A DNA stretch of 64,000 nucleotides, taken from positions 22,891-86,890 of the forward strand of contig NZ_JARUXE010000020.1 in the NCBI RefSeq assembly GCF_030433895.1. Reading direction: 5' to 3'. Each line of letters starts with the position of its first letter. Position 1 is the stretch's first letter. The stretch comes from Arthrobacter sp. PsM3 (lineage in GTDB: Bacteria > Actinomycetota > Actinomycetes > Actinomycetales > Micrococcaceae). Both the position numbers and the translations under genes were made by a program. The notes under the pieces are model-generated. The model saw only the letters and a list, made by a program, of their open reading frames with translations, ran no database searches and was not told where the DNA came from. Positions 1 through 8,259 of the stretch are shown here, in pieces.

Positions 1-844
1 GGCTGGCGGCGCGGGTGCCGTAGGTCAGCGTGAACGTGGTCATCAGGTAGAACAGCACATAGGTGGCGAGCATGATGAACGTGCCCAGGATCAGCTGGCG
101 CCAGCTGGTCTTGAAGACCCGGGCCAGCGGCAGCTTGGCGACCTCGTTGGACTCCAGGACCTTAGTGAAGGCGGGGGTTTCGATCAGCTTGAGCCGGACG
201 TACAGGCCGATGATGACCATCACGGCACTCAGCAGGAACGGCACGCGCCAGCCCCAGTCCATGAAGGCCTCGGGCGTCAGGGTGTAGCTGAAGACCAGGA
301 AGATCACGTTGGCGATGATGAAGCCGATCGGCGCACCCAGCTGCGGGAACGTGCCGTAGATGGCTCGCTTGTTCGCCGGGGCGTTCTCGGTGGCCAGCAG
401 CGCCGCGCCGCTCCATTCCCCGCCGAGGGCAAGGCCTTGGGCAAAGCGCAGGACAACCAGCAGCGCCGGTGCCCAGAAGGTCCAGCCGGGTACGGTCGCC
501 GTCGGCAGGCAGCCGATCAGGAAGGTGGCAATACCCATGGTCAGCAGCGACGCGACCAGGGTGCCCTTGCGGCCGAACTTGTCACCGAAGTGTCCGAAGA
601 CAACGGAGCCGAGCGGCCGGGCGATGAAGGCGACGCCGAACACAGCGAAGGAGGCCAGCAGCTGCGTGGTCTCGTTCTGGCCGGGGAAGAAGAGCTTCGG
701 GAAGACGAGCACGGCGGCGGTGGCGTACACGTAGAAGTCGTAGAACTCAACGGTGGTGCCGATCAGGCTGGCGACGATGACGCGGCCGCGCGAGTTCACC
801 TGTTTGGCGGACCCCTGCTCTGCGGAAGTGGCAGTGGATGACAT
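1..844 (-). CDS. MHS-family MFS transporter, 3' end cut by window edge
   Basis: Proton-coupled organic-acid or osmolyte uptake in the cytoplasmic membrane, by family. About 281 N-terminal residues are visible; the gene continues beyond base 1. The translation starts MSSTATSAEQ and shows the metabolite:H+ symporter pattern: an early ASLIGTTVEFYDFYVY helix, the loop motif GHFGDKFGRKGTL between helices 2 and 3, then GLALGGEWSGAALL and a WRVPFLLSA helix. These are hallmarks of the KgtP/ShiA/ProP group. The substrate cannot be read from this. It diverges from narK with about 290 bp between them, and a palindromic site lies 80-120 bp upstream of its ATG. No partner gene is visible, so transport of an aromatic or dicarboxylic acid is only a guess. 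Confidence 0.85.
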   Translation of the reverse strand, partial: MSSTATSAEQGSAKQVNSRGRVIVASLIGTTVEFYDFYVYATAAVLVFPKLFFPGQNETTQLLASFAVFGVAFIARPLGSVVFGHFGDKFGRKGTLVASLLTMGIATFLIGCLPTATVPGWTFWAPALLVVLRFAQGLALGGEWSGAALLATENAPANKRAIYGTFPQLGAPIGFIIANVIFLVFSYTLTPEAFMDWGWRVPFLLSAVMVIIGLYVRLKLIETPAFTKVLESNEVAKLPLARVFKTSWRQLILGTFIMLATYVLFYLMTTFTLTYGTRAAS

Positions 845-924
845 GTAGTAGCGCTTTCATAAAGGCCGGACCGGTGCTGCTCGAGACCGCCCGGAAAAGG
901 ATTCGTATGCTTACATAATAAGTT

Positions 925-963
925 CTGACGTCCAGTCAGTGGACAAATGTTCCACTATTTGGA
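925..963. promoter_or_regulatory. Overlapping palindromic half-sites, candidate operator of the MHS transporter
   Basis: Two interlocked dyads are visible: CTGAC-GTCCA-GTCAG at 925-939 and AGTGGA-n7-TCCACT at 938-956. A further TGGA half-site at 960-963 gives TCCA-n5-TGGA. The block is AT-richer than its surroundings and lies 80-120 bp upstream of the minus-strand transporter start. An AT-rich TTATTATG stretch that could serve as its -10 lies at about 914-921. The layout resembles an IclR- or GntR-type operator, but no such regulator gene is in the window. Confidence 0.45.
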
Positions 964-1047
964 CATAGAGATTCGTCTCACGTGGTGGTCATCACACTAC
1001 GCCTCACTGCACCCCTCACGCCGCCACAAACGCGCCGATAGGCAAAC

Positions 1048-1101
1048 GTCACAGCACGTTAACAAACGGCGAGGGTCCCGGAAACGCGGCTTCCCTACTT
1101 T
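1048..1101 (+). promoter_or_regulatory. GlnR-type box and promoter of narK-nasA-nasB
   Basis: Half-sites spaced exactly 11 bp apart: GTCAC (1048-1052), TTAAC (1059-1063), a non-matching CGAGG (1070-1074) and GAAAC (1081-1085). The actinobacterial GlnR consensus is gTnAC-n6-GaAAC repeated twice. Ten bases after the last half-site comes TACTTT (1096-1101), a credible -10. The predicted transcript would start near 1108, leaving a short leader with AAAGGAGG before the GTG at 1132. The same geometry recurs before nirB and before the gene at 22632. GlnR itself is not encoded here. Confidence 0.6.
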
Positions 1102-1131
1102 GGAAGGACAACATCCCCAAAGGAGGTCCCC

Positions 1132-2568
1132 GTGACTGCTGAACGAACTGCGAGCGCCGAAGCCGGCGTTTCCCCCGGCCTTTCCCCCCGAATCGACGCC
1201 GGCACCACCCTCGGCGGCACCGCCCTGGAGTTCCGTCCCGGCCGCTGGATCGCCCACTGGGATGCCGAGAACAAGGACCAGTGGGAGTCCCAGGGCCGCT
1301 CCATTGCCAAGCGCAACCTGAACTGGTCCATCTTCGCGGAGTTCCTGGGATTCGTGGTCTGGCAGCTGTGGTCGATTGTGGTCGTCCAGCTTCCCGCGGC
1401 CGGCTTCACCTTCACCACCTCGGAAATCTTCTGGCTGATCTCGATGCCCAGCCTGGTCGGCGCCACGCTGCGCATTCCCTACACCTTTATGGTCCCCCGC
1501 TTCGGCGGCCGCAACTGGACCATCGTCTCGGCCCTGCTGCTGCTGATCCCCTCGACCGGGCTGGCCATGTGCGTCTCCAACCCGGAGACCCGGTTCGGCA
1601 CCATGCTGTTCGTGGCGGCGCTGGCGGGCTTCGGCGGCGGCAACTTCGCCAGCTCGATGGCCAACATCACCTTCTTCTACCCGGCCCGTGAAAAGGGCTG
1701 GGCGCTGGGCCTGAACGCCGCCGGCGGAAACCTCGGCGCCGCCGTCGCACAGCTTGCCGTTCCGATTGCGATCACCCTGTTGGCCGCCGGCACCGTGAAC
1801 CTGCCGGTCGCCGGACTCATGTGGGTCCCGCTGATCCTGCTCGCCGCGTTCGGCGCCTGGAAGTACATGGACAACCTCACCAGCGCCAAGGGCGACGTCG
1901 CGGGCTCACTCGCCGCGCTCAAGGAACCGCACCTGTGGATCATGGCACTGCTGTACATCGGCACCTTCGGCTCGTTCATCGGCTTCGCCGGCGTGTTCCC
2001 CAAGCTCATCAAGGACTACTTCCCGGCGTTCTCCTCCATCGGCGTCGGCACCGTGGCCCTGTCCCTCGCATTCCTGGGCCCGCTGGTCGGCTCGCTGGCC
2101 CGCCCCTACGGCGGACGCATGGCGGACCGCATGGGCGGCGCCCGGATGACCGTCGCAGCGTTCGGCGCGATGGCCGTCATCACCCTCACCATGGTCTGGA
2201 CCCTGCCGCTGAAGAACTTCTGGCTCTTCCTGGGCCTGTTCCTGCTGCTCTTCACCGCCAGCGGCTTTGGCAACGGTGCAACGTACCGGATGATCCCGAT
2301 CATCTTCGCCACCTCCAGCCGGGCAGCAAGGGCGGGCGCCAGCACCGTGGCCACCCAGCGGCTGGCCTCCTCGGCACTGGGCCTGATCTCGGCCATCGGC
2401 GCCTACGGCGGCTTCGTCATCCCCCAGGTACTCAACGCCTCGAATACCGCCAGCGGCTCGTACGCCCCCGCGTTCTACGGCTTCGTCGGATCCTATGTCC
2501 TGATGCTGGCCGTGTGCTGGTTCTGCTATATCCGCAACGCCAACCGAAACGCGATGGGACACGTCTAA
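1132..2568 (+). CDS. narK: Nitrate/nitrite transporter, NarK/NasA-type MFS
   Basis: Brings nitrate into the cell for assimilation, or exports nitrite. It has 478 residues and about 12 hydrophobic segments, the usual size for NarK proteins. The family nitrate-signature segments are visible: GFGGGNFAS around residue 166 in the fifth helix region, and SGFGNGATYRMIP around residue 377. The GTG start is chosen because AAAGGAGG precedes it at good spacing. It is the first gene of narK-nasA-nasB: nasA starts 2 bp after its stop and nasB overlaps nasA. The upstream 11-bp-phased GlnR-type site suggests nitrogen control. The neighbours favour assimilation over respiratory exchange. Confidence 0.93.
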   Translation: MTAERTASAEAGVSPGLSPRIDAGTTLGGTALEFRPGRWIAHWDAENKDQWESQGRSIAKRNLNWSIFAEFLGFVVWQLWSIVVVQLPAAGFTFTTSEIFWLISMPSLVGATLRIPYTFMVPRFGGRNWTIVSALLLLIPSTGLAMCVSNPETRFGTMLFVAALAGFGGGNFASSMANITFFYPAREKGWALGLNAAGGNLGAAVAQLAVPIAITLLAAGTVNLPVAGLMWVPLILLAAFGAWKYMDNLTSAKGDVAGSLAALKEPHLWIMALLYIGTFGSFIGFAGVFPKLIKDYFPAFSSIGVGTVALSLAFLGPLVGSLARPYGGRMADRMGGARMTVAAFGAMAVITLTMVWTLPLKNFWLFLGLFLLLFTASGFGNGATYRMIPIIFATSSRAARAGASTVATQRLASSALGLISAIGAYGGFVIPQVLNASNTASGSYAPAFYGFVGSYVLMLAVCWFCYIRNANRNAMGHV

Positions 2569-2569
2569 C

Positions 2570-4816
2570 ATGACCAACGGCGCCGCCACGCACTGCCCCT
2601 ACTGCGCCCTGCAGTGCGCCATGACGCTCAGCACCCCAGCGGCTTTGAGCCCGGCTCCGCGGCCGGGGTCGGGCCCCGTGCCGGAGCAGCCGGCCGCCGG
2701 CACCGGCCTCCCTGACGCGCTTCTCGCGGTGTCCGGCCGCGACTTCCCCACCAACCGCGGCGGGCTCTGCCGCAAAGGCTGGACCTCGGCGTCGCTGTTG
2801 AACCACCCCGGCCGCGTGACCGAACCTCTATTCAAAGGCGCCGACGGCGTCCACCGCCCGATCGGCTGGGAGGAGGCCCTGGCGCTGGTGACCAGCGCGG
2901 TGACGTCCACCCGCACCCGCTACGGGGCGGACGCCGTCGGAGTCTTCGGCGGCGGCGGTCTCACCAACGAGAAGGCCTACCAGCTGGGCAAGTTCGCCCG
3001 GCTGGCCCTGGGCACGTCGCGGATCGACTACAACGGCCGGTTCTGCATGTCCTCCGCCGCGGCCGCCGGGATGCGCGCCTTCGGACTGGACCGCGGCCTG
3101 CCGTTCCCGCTGGAGGACCTGGATTCCGCCAGCACCATCCTGATGCTCGGCTCCAACGTCGCCGACACCATGCCGCCGTTTGTGCAGCACCTGCAGGGCG
3201 CCCGCGACGCCGGCGGACTGATCGTGGTGGACCCCCGCCGTTCAGCCACCGCGGCGTTCACCTCCGACGGCGGCGGCCTGCATCTGCAGCCGCTGCCCGG
3301 CACCGACCTCGCCCTGCTGCTGGGCCTCGCCCATGTCGTGATCCACGAGGGCCTGGCCGACGCCGGCTATATCGCGGCCCGCACCGTCGGCTACGACTCC
3401 CTGGTCCGCAGCGTTGCCTCGTACTGGCCCGAACGCGTGCAGTCCCTCACCGGCGTCCCGGCCGGACTGATCCGCGACACGGCGCGCCGGCTCGCCGACG
3501 GCTCCCGAAACGGCGGCAGCTACATCCTCACCGGCCGCGGCGTGGAACAGCACGTCGACGGCACGGACACCGCCACCGCCGCCATCAACCTCTCGCTGCT
3601 GCTGGGCCTGCCCGGATCCCCCCGCAGCGGCTACGGCACGCTCACCGGCCAGGGCAACGGCCAGGGCGGCCGCGAACACGGCCAGAAGGCGGACCAGCTC
3701 CCCGGCTACCGCAAGATCACCGACCCCGCCGCCCGCGCCCACATGGCCTCCGTCTGGGGCGTCCCGGAATCGCTCATTCCCGGCCCGGGCCTGCCCGCCG
3801 TGCAGCTCCTGAAATCCCTGGGACAGCCCGGCGGCGTCCGCTGCCTCTTCGTACACGGCGCCAATGTGGCGGTGTCCGCGCCGGACGCCAACGCCGTGAT
3901 CGCCGGCCTGCGGAGCCTGGACTTCCTGGTGGTCTGCGACTTCTTCCTCTCCGAGACCGCCGCGGAGGCGGACCTGGTCCTGCCGGTTACCCAGTGGGCC
4001 GAGGAGGAAGGGACCCTGACCAACCTGGAGGGCCGGGTGCTCCGCCGCCGCCGGGCGATCGCTCCCCCGCCCGGGGTGCGCAGCGAACTGTGGATCATGA
4101 CCCGGCTGGCCGAACTGCTGGATGCACCCTCGACGTTCAGCGAAGACCCGGAGACCGTCTTCGAGGAACTGCGGCTCGCGTCCTCCGGCGGCCTGGCCGA
4201 TTACTCCGGGATCGACTACGCCATGCTGGACCGCGGCGAAGCCGCCTACTGGCCCTACCCCGCCGGCAGCACCGGGACCCCGCGGCTCTTCCTGGACTCC
4301 TTTGCCCACACGGACGGGCGGGCTGTGTTCACCCCGGTGACACCCCGCCGTCGTGCTGTTTCTTCGGCTTCCGCCGACGCTGTGTCCACTGCGTACCCGG
4401 CCGGCACCGGTCATGACGGCAGGGCCATGACACTGATTACCGGGCGGCTGATGGAGCACTACCAGTCCGGCGCCCAGACCCGGCGGGTGGCCGCGCTGGC
4501 CGAGGCCCAGCCGGAGGCCCGGCTGCAGATCCACCCGGCGGCGGCCGCTGCTCAGGGCATCGCCGAGGGCGACGCCGTCTCCATTTCCAACGGGCGCGGC
4601 GAGGTGTCCTGCCGTGCCGAGCTGAGCACGGACATCCGGCCCGAAACGGTGTTCCTGCCGTTCCACTTCCCGGAGCTGGAGAGCGCCAACCGTCTCACGG
4701 AGGCGGCCACCGACCCGATCTCCGGGATGCCGGAGTTCAAGTTCACCCAGGTCTGGGTCCGGCCCGGCGCTGCCAATCTCCGCGCCAAAGAACTGCAGAA
4801 GGAAGGTGCGTCATGA
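2570..4816 (+). CDS. nasA: Assimilatory nitrate reductase catalytic subunit (molybdopterin oxidoreductase)
   Basis: Reduces nitrate to nitrite in the cytoplasm. The N-terminus carries the [4Fe-4S] ligands C9, C12, C16 and C67 (GGLCRKG). The Mo-ligating cysteine is expected at C159 in NGRFCMSS, as in assimilatory enzymes. The central bis-MGD region includes GQGNGQGGREHGQKADQLPGY. The C-terminal molydopterin-binding domain ends the 748-residue chain. The interval between the third and fourth cluster cysteines is long (50 residues) because of a Pro/Ala-rich insertion. There is no C-terminal BFD domain; that domain sits on the next gene instead. The stop overlaps the nasB start (ATGA), so the two are probably translationally coupled. 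Confidence 0.92.
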   Translation: MTNGAATHCPYCALQCAMTLSTPAALSPAPRPGSGPVPEQPAAGTGLPDALLAVSGRDFPTNRGGLCRKGWTSASLLNHPGRVTEPLFKGADGVHRPIGWEEALALVTSAVTSTRTRYGADAVGVFGGGGLTNEKAYQLGKFARLALGTSRIDYNGRFCMSSAAAAGMRAFGLDRGLPFPLEDLDSASTILMLGSNVADTMPPFVQHLQGARDAGGLIVVDPRRSATAAFTSDGGGLHLQPLPGTDLALLLGLAHVVIHEGLADAGYIAARTVGYDSLVRSVASYWPERVQSLTGVPAGLIRDTARRLADGSRNGGSYILTGRGVEQHVDGTDTATAAINLSLLLGLPGSPRSGYGTLTGQGNGQGGREHGQKADQLPGYRKITDPAARAHMASVWGVPESLIPGPGLPAVQLLKSLGQPGGVRCLFVHGANVAVSAPDANAVIAGLRSLDFLVVCDFFLSETAAEADLVLPVTQWAEEEGTLTNLEGRVLRRRRAIAPPPGVRSELWIMTRLAELLDAPSTFSEDPETVFEELRLASSGGLADYSGIDYAMLDRGEAAYWPYPAGSTGTPRLFLDSFAHTDGRAVFTPVTPRRRAVSSASADAVSTAYPAGTGHDGRAMTLITGRLMEHYQSGAQTRRVAALAEAQPEARLQIHPAAAAAQGIAEGDAVSISNGRGEVSCRAELSTDIRPETVFLPFHFPELESANRLTEAATDPISGMPEFKFTQVWVRPGAANLRAKELQKEGAS

Positions 4817-6369
4817 CTGAACGCATTGTTGTGGTGGGCTTCGGGCCGGTCGCCGCGCGGCTGGTCGACGAACTGCTGCCGGCAGTCCGCACAGGACTCG
4901 CGCACCTGACGGTGATCGGGGAGGAGCCCGAGGCCGCGTACAACCGAGTGCTCGTGGCGGATCTCGGCGTCGGCCGGACCACGGCGCCGGCCCTGGCACT
5001 GTCCGACGCCGCCGCGCTGATTGCCGACGGCGTCGACGTCCGGCTGGGAGTCCGCGTCCGCCGTGTGGACCGCGCCCGGCAGCAGCTGATCCTCAGCGAC
5101 GGCGGCTCCCCCGGCTACGACCGGCTGGTCTTCGCCACCGGCTCCCGCCCGGTGATCCCCAACCTGACCGGGCTCAACCCGGACCCGGCCGCGCCCGTGC
5201 TGCCCTTGGGTGTCACCGCGCTCCGGGACCTGCGCGATGCCTCGGTGCTGCAGGCAGCAGTGGCCGGCGGCAAGCGCGTGGTGGTGCTGGGCGGCGGCGT
5301 GCTGGGCCTGGAGACGGCCCTCGCCGCGGCGGAGGAAGGCGCCACGGTCACGGTGGTGCACAACGGTCCGCATCCGCTGGGCCGCAACATCGACCGTGGC
5401 GGCGGCGCAGTGCTCGCGGCGTCGTTGCGGAACTGCGGCGTGCGGGTGGCCGGCAACGCGCGCTCGACTGGTGTGGAACACAACGCTCTCGGCGGCGGCT
5501 TCTCGGCGCTGCTGCTGGACGACGGGTCCGCGATCGACGGCGACCTGCTGGTGCTCTCCTGCGGCGTCCGGCCGCGGACCGAGCTCGCCGAAGGCTGCGG
5601 CCTGTCGACAGCGGCCGGGATCCTGGTGGACCACAAGCTCCGGGCGCACCACGAGCCGCACATCTTTGCAATCGGCGACTGCGCCGAGGTCCGCTGCCCC
5701 GACCCGGAATGCCTTCAGTGCCGCACGGCACGCGGCCCGTCCGGACTGGTCGGCCCGGGCTGGCGGCAGGCCGAATGGCTCGCCGGGTACCTGACGCTGC
5801 TGGCGTCCGGGACGCAGGAGGCTGAGGCTCTTCCGGCGCTGCCGGCCGAACTTCCCGGTGTAGTGGTGCTCAAGGCCCGCGGCATGAACATGGCCGTGGC
5901 CGGGGATGTTTCTGCCGACCCGTGGGATGAGGAGGCCCTGACCGCCGGGGCCGTGAACGGCCGGGCCCGGCTGCAGATCGCGCAGTGGGCCGATCCCGAG
6001 CACGGCCGGTACGTGAAGATGACCACCCGGGCCGGAGTGCTCGAAGGCCTCGTGGCGGTGGGCATGCCCCGCACCGCGGCCGAACTGGTGCAGCTTTTCG
6101 AGCGGGGCGCCGAGCTCCCCGCGGACAGGTCCCTGCTGCTGCGCCTTGACGGACCGGACCAGGCGGCCGCAGCCGGGGCTGTTGATCCCGAGCGGACCGT
6201 CTGCCGGTGCGCCGGCGTGAGCGGGACGAGGATTGCTGCTGCGGTGGCTGGCGGCTGCGGGACGGTGGCCGAGGTCTCCGGCGCCACCCGAGCCGGGACA
6301 GGATGCGGCGGCTGCCATGACGACATTAAAGGACTCATTGAAAAGCACTTTCAGGGGGCCGTGGCCTGA
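4813..6369 (+). CDS. nasB: Nitrate reductase electron-transfer subunit, FAD/NAD(P)-binding plus BFD-type [2Fe-2S]
   Basis: Probably passes electrons from NAD(P)H to NasA. It has 518 residues. The N-terminal FAD dinucleotide fold starts VVVGFGPVAARLVDELL and the second NAD(P) fold reads VVVLGGGVLGLETALAAAEE. FAD contacts occur at YDRLVFATGSRP and IFAIGDCAE. The last 60 residues form a bacterioferritin-associated-ferredoxin-like domain with cysteines in CRCAGVSG and GTGCGGC. The arrangement matches Bacillus-type NasB and the N-terminal half of NirB. It overlaps nasA by 4 bp and ends the operon; a 137-bp gap follows. A NirB-like partner role is the main alternative, but the pairing with NasA makes nitrate reduction likelier. 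Confidence 0.87.
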   Translation: MTERIVVVGFGPVAARLVDELLPAVRTGLAHLTVIGEEPEAAYNRVLVADLGVGRTTAPALALSDAAALIADGVDVRLGVRVRRVDRARQQLILSDGGSPGYDRLVFATGSRPVIPNLTGLNPDPAAPVLPLGVTALRDLRDASVLQAAVAGGKRVVVLGGGVLGLETALAAAEEGATVTVVHNGPHPLGRNIDRGGGAVLAASLRNCGVRVAGNARSTGVEHNALGGGFSALLLDDGSAIDGDLLVLSCGVRPRTELAEGCGLSTAAGILVDHKLRAHHEPHIFAIGDCAEVRCPDPECLQCRTARGPSGLVGPGWRQAEWLAGYLTLLASGTQEAEALPALPAELPGVVVLKARGMNMAVAGDVSADPWDEEALTAGAVNGRARLQIAQWADPEHGRYVKMTTRAGVLEGLVAVGMPRTAAELVQLFERGAELPADRSLLLRLDGPDQAAAAGAVDPERTVCRCAGVSGTRIAAAVAGGCGTVAEVSGATRAGTGCGGCHDDIKGLIEKHFQGAVA

Positions 6370-6506
6370 CGTTGGCGTGGCGTGAAACGTCCGTTCTACG
6401 GCTACCGTTCGGCCGATAACTTCACCTGCCGCCCGCGACTGCCCGTCCCCTGCCCCGCCAGGTCGGGATGACTTGCCATTCCGGGGACGGGCCGTAGACT
6501 CGGCCC

Positions 6507-7070
6507 ATGTCTGGTCCTGGGGGAACAAGAACGGTCCGCTGTGCTGCGGCGCTTATGGTTGGAATGGTGTTGGCCGTCGGTGTGGCCGCCTGCGCCTATG
6601 AGGGCAGCGGGGATCCTGAGGGCAGCGGGGATCCGCAGCCGACGGCGGCCGGGCAAAGCCGCCGGCCCGCGCCTTCCGTCCCGTCCAAGGGCCCGGACAT
6701 CCTGGCCGCGGAAACCCGGAACTATGCCGAACTCGAAAAGCGCCTTTCGGGGGCCCCAGGGTCTGTGCTGCTCGCCGACTCCGGCCCGGCCGACGGGCCC
6801 GGGGTGGGCTTCAGCAAAGCGGCAACCGTCATGACTGCCGGTCCCCACACTGTCACCACGGCGTGCGTGGGCACCCCTGATGCCCAGATGTCCCTCTCCC
6901 AGGACACCAAGGGCGGCACTGAGCACGTGGTGTTCGACGTCGATTGCTCAGGTGCCCAGTCGCGCGTCGTCCAACTGCAGAAGGGGTACGTCAGCGCCCA
7001 CCTGACCCGCCACGACCCCACCGGTGCCTGGACCGGGGCGGTCGCAGGAATCAAGATCACCGTCCAGTAA
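6507..7070 (+). CDS. Putative lipoprotein of unknown function
   Basis: 187 residues. A signal peptide with a positively charged start (GGTRTVRC) and a hydrophobic core ends at a lipobox, VGVAACAYEG, so the mature protein should be lipid-anchored at Cys30 outside the membrane. A Pro/Ser-rich linker follows, containing a perfect 18-bp tandem duplication (6600-6635) that encodes two EGSGDP units. The rest is a small soluble domain with two cysteines (TTACVGTP and FDVDCSGA) that could form a disulfide. I do not recognise the family. It stands alone downstream of nasB on the same strand. Confidence 0.7.
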   Translation: MSGPGGTRTVRCAAALMVGMVLAVGVAACAYEGSGDPEGSGDPQPTAAGQSRRPAPSVPSKGPDILAAETRNYAELEKRLSGAPGSVLLADSGPADGPGVGFSKAATVMTAGPHTVTTACVGTPDAQMSLSQDTKGGTEHVVFDVDCSGAQSRVVQLQKGYVSAHLTRHDPTGAWTGAVAGIKITVQ

Positions 7071-7113
7071 GAGCAATAATGCTCAAAGGCATCCGAACGG
7101 GAATGGGGAACCG

Positions 7114-7263
7114 ATGAGGCTTGAGGGATGGCACGTGATGGTACTCCTGGCGATGCTGGTGATGACCGCCGTCATCGTTGTCATAAGGACGCTTATCGTC
7201 CTCTGGACGGTGCGCCGGACCCGGCGGAGGAACGACGGCACGGGGCCGCGGCCCTCACCGTAG
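7114..7263 (+). CDS. Small single-pass membrane protein, hypothetical
   Basis: 49 residues. One strong transmembrane segment (about residues 8-32) is followed by a basic tail, RRTRRRN, predicting an N-out/C-in topology. The ATG at 7114 is preceded by GGGGAA at about 8 bp. It follows the lipoprotein gene by 43 bp and may be co-transcribed with it; a strong terminator comes 50 bp later. No homologous family is recognised, and coding status rests only on its position, start signal and membrane character. Confidence 0.5.
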   Translation: MRLEGWHVMVLLAMLVMTAVIVVIRTLIVLWTVRRTRRRNDGTGPRPSP

Positions 7264-7312
7264 CTGTCGGCAGAGACTCTGCGTGGACACCGGACGGGAT
7301 TCCGGCAAAGAA

Positions 7313-7346
7313 AGAAGGCCCCGCTGTCACTACAGCGGGGCCTTCT
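7313..7346. terminator. Bidirectional Rho-independent terminator
   Basis: A perfect 15-bp stem, AGAAGGCCCCGCTGT paired with its complement at 7332-7346, has a 4-nt loop. A-rich sequence lies on the left and TTGTT on the right. It sits between convergent genes (7263 plus, 7390 minus), so it can serve both. Confidence 0.9.
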
Positions 7347-7389
7347 TGTTGGTGGTTCGTGCCGGTTCAGGGTGCGTCCGGCAGCCGGT

Positions 7390-7872
7390 CTACAGGCCGG
7401 GTGCGTCGAAGCGCTGGCCGGCCGGCTTGGACTCCATGACGGTGAAGACGATCAGGATAATGCCGCCGACGAACGGGACGAGGCCGAGCAGTGCCATCCA
7501 GCCACTGAAGTTCGCATCATGGAGCCGCCTGACCATCAGGGCCAGGGACGGGACGATGACCGCGGCAAACCAGATGACTGCCAGGATCAACACGATGATG
7601 TAGCCGGGGCCGGGCACGCTGGTGCCGTCGGCGGCGATTTTCGCGCCGGGCACGCCTGCGGCGAGCATGCCGAAGTTCAGGATCATCGATACCAGGCCGG
7701 AGACGAGCGCCCACCACCAGTACTCACTACGGCTGGCCCGGCCCGTGAACGTCGAGTACTTCTTAAAGAACCTGGACACTGCCTCCCCGAAGGATGCGCC
7801 GTACAGGGGCGCCGACAGGGGCACCGGTCCGGCGGGATGGGCGGCGTACTGCTGTTGCGGTGCGTAGGACAT
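7390..7872 (-). CDS. DUF805-family membrane protein
   Basis: 160 residues of unknown function. A Gln/Pro-rich N-terminus (MSYAPQQQYAAHPAG) precedes the DUF805 core: FFKKYSTFTGRASRSEYWWW, then three or four hydrophobic segments, with the conserved RRLHDANFSGW near residue 113. The family is short and usually has this length. The gene stands alone, converges on the gene at 7263 through a shared terminator, and diverges from the membrane protein gene at 8260. A GGAG sequence (GGAGATCC) sits just before the ATG. Confidence 0.85.
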   Translation of the reverse strand: MSYAPQQQYAAHPAGPVPLSAPLYGASFGEAVSRFFKKYSTFTGRASRSEYWWWALVSGLVSMILNFGMLAAGVPGAKIAADGTSVPGPGYIIVLILAVIWFAAVIVPSLALMVRRLHDANFSGWMALLGLVPFVGGIILIVFTVMESKPAGQRFDAPGL

Positions 7873-8259
7873 GTGGATCTCCTTGAGGTTTGGGACGTTG
7901 AGCCGGCTGCAAGGTCAGCAGCCGTCATGCAGGGTGAAGGTCAGCGCGGGCCGAACTGGACCGCGCCGTCGTCACCGGTGAACTGCGGGGCTGGGGCCGC
8001 AGCGCAGGCCTGGACGCCTTCCGTTTTGGAAGCCTGTCCCCGGTGGATATTGGCCGATGAGACGGCTCGGCCGAAGCGTCATGGTTCCCCCCAATGATGC
8101 CGCCCCCAGTAGGCGTCGCTCGTCATAGTACCGGTGTTTATCCATCAACGGCAGTAATTGGCTCCTATGCCGACAATTCCCGGGCCTTTCTCCCCTTGGC
8201 CCGCCCCTCCTGCCGGCGTGTACTGAAACCAGAACCGGCACATCCGCAGGAGGCACCCC
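7873..8259. other. 387-bp divergent intergenic region
   Basis: No supported gene, repeat or RNA was found. It must hold the promoters for the DUF805 gene (minus) and the membrane protein gene (plus). The only clear signal is AGGAGG at 8248-8253, ahead of the GTG at 8260. Base composition falls toward lower GC around 8120-8180, consistent with a promoter area. Confidence 0.5.

Noticed and set aside
3242..4666. 474-residue open frame antisense to nasA
   Set aside because: It is a GC-driven shadow; the sense frame has complete molybdopterin-enzyme motifs and the antisense product is low complexity.
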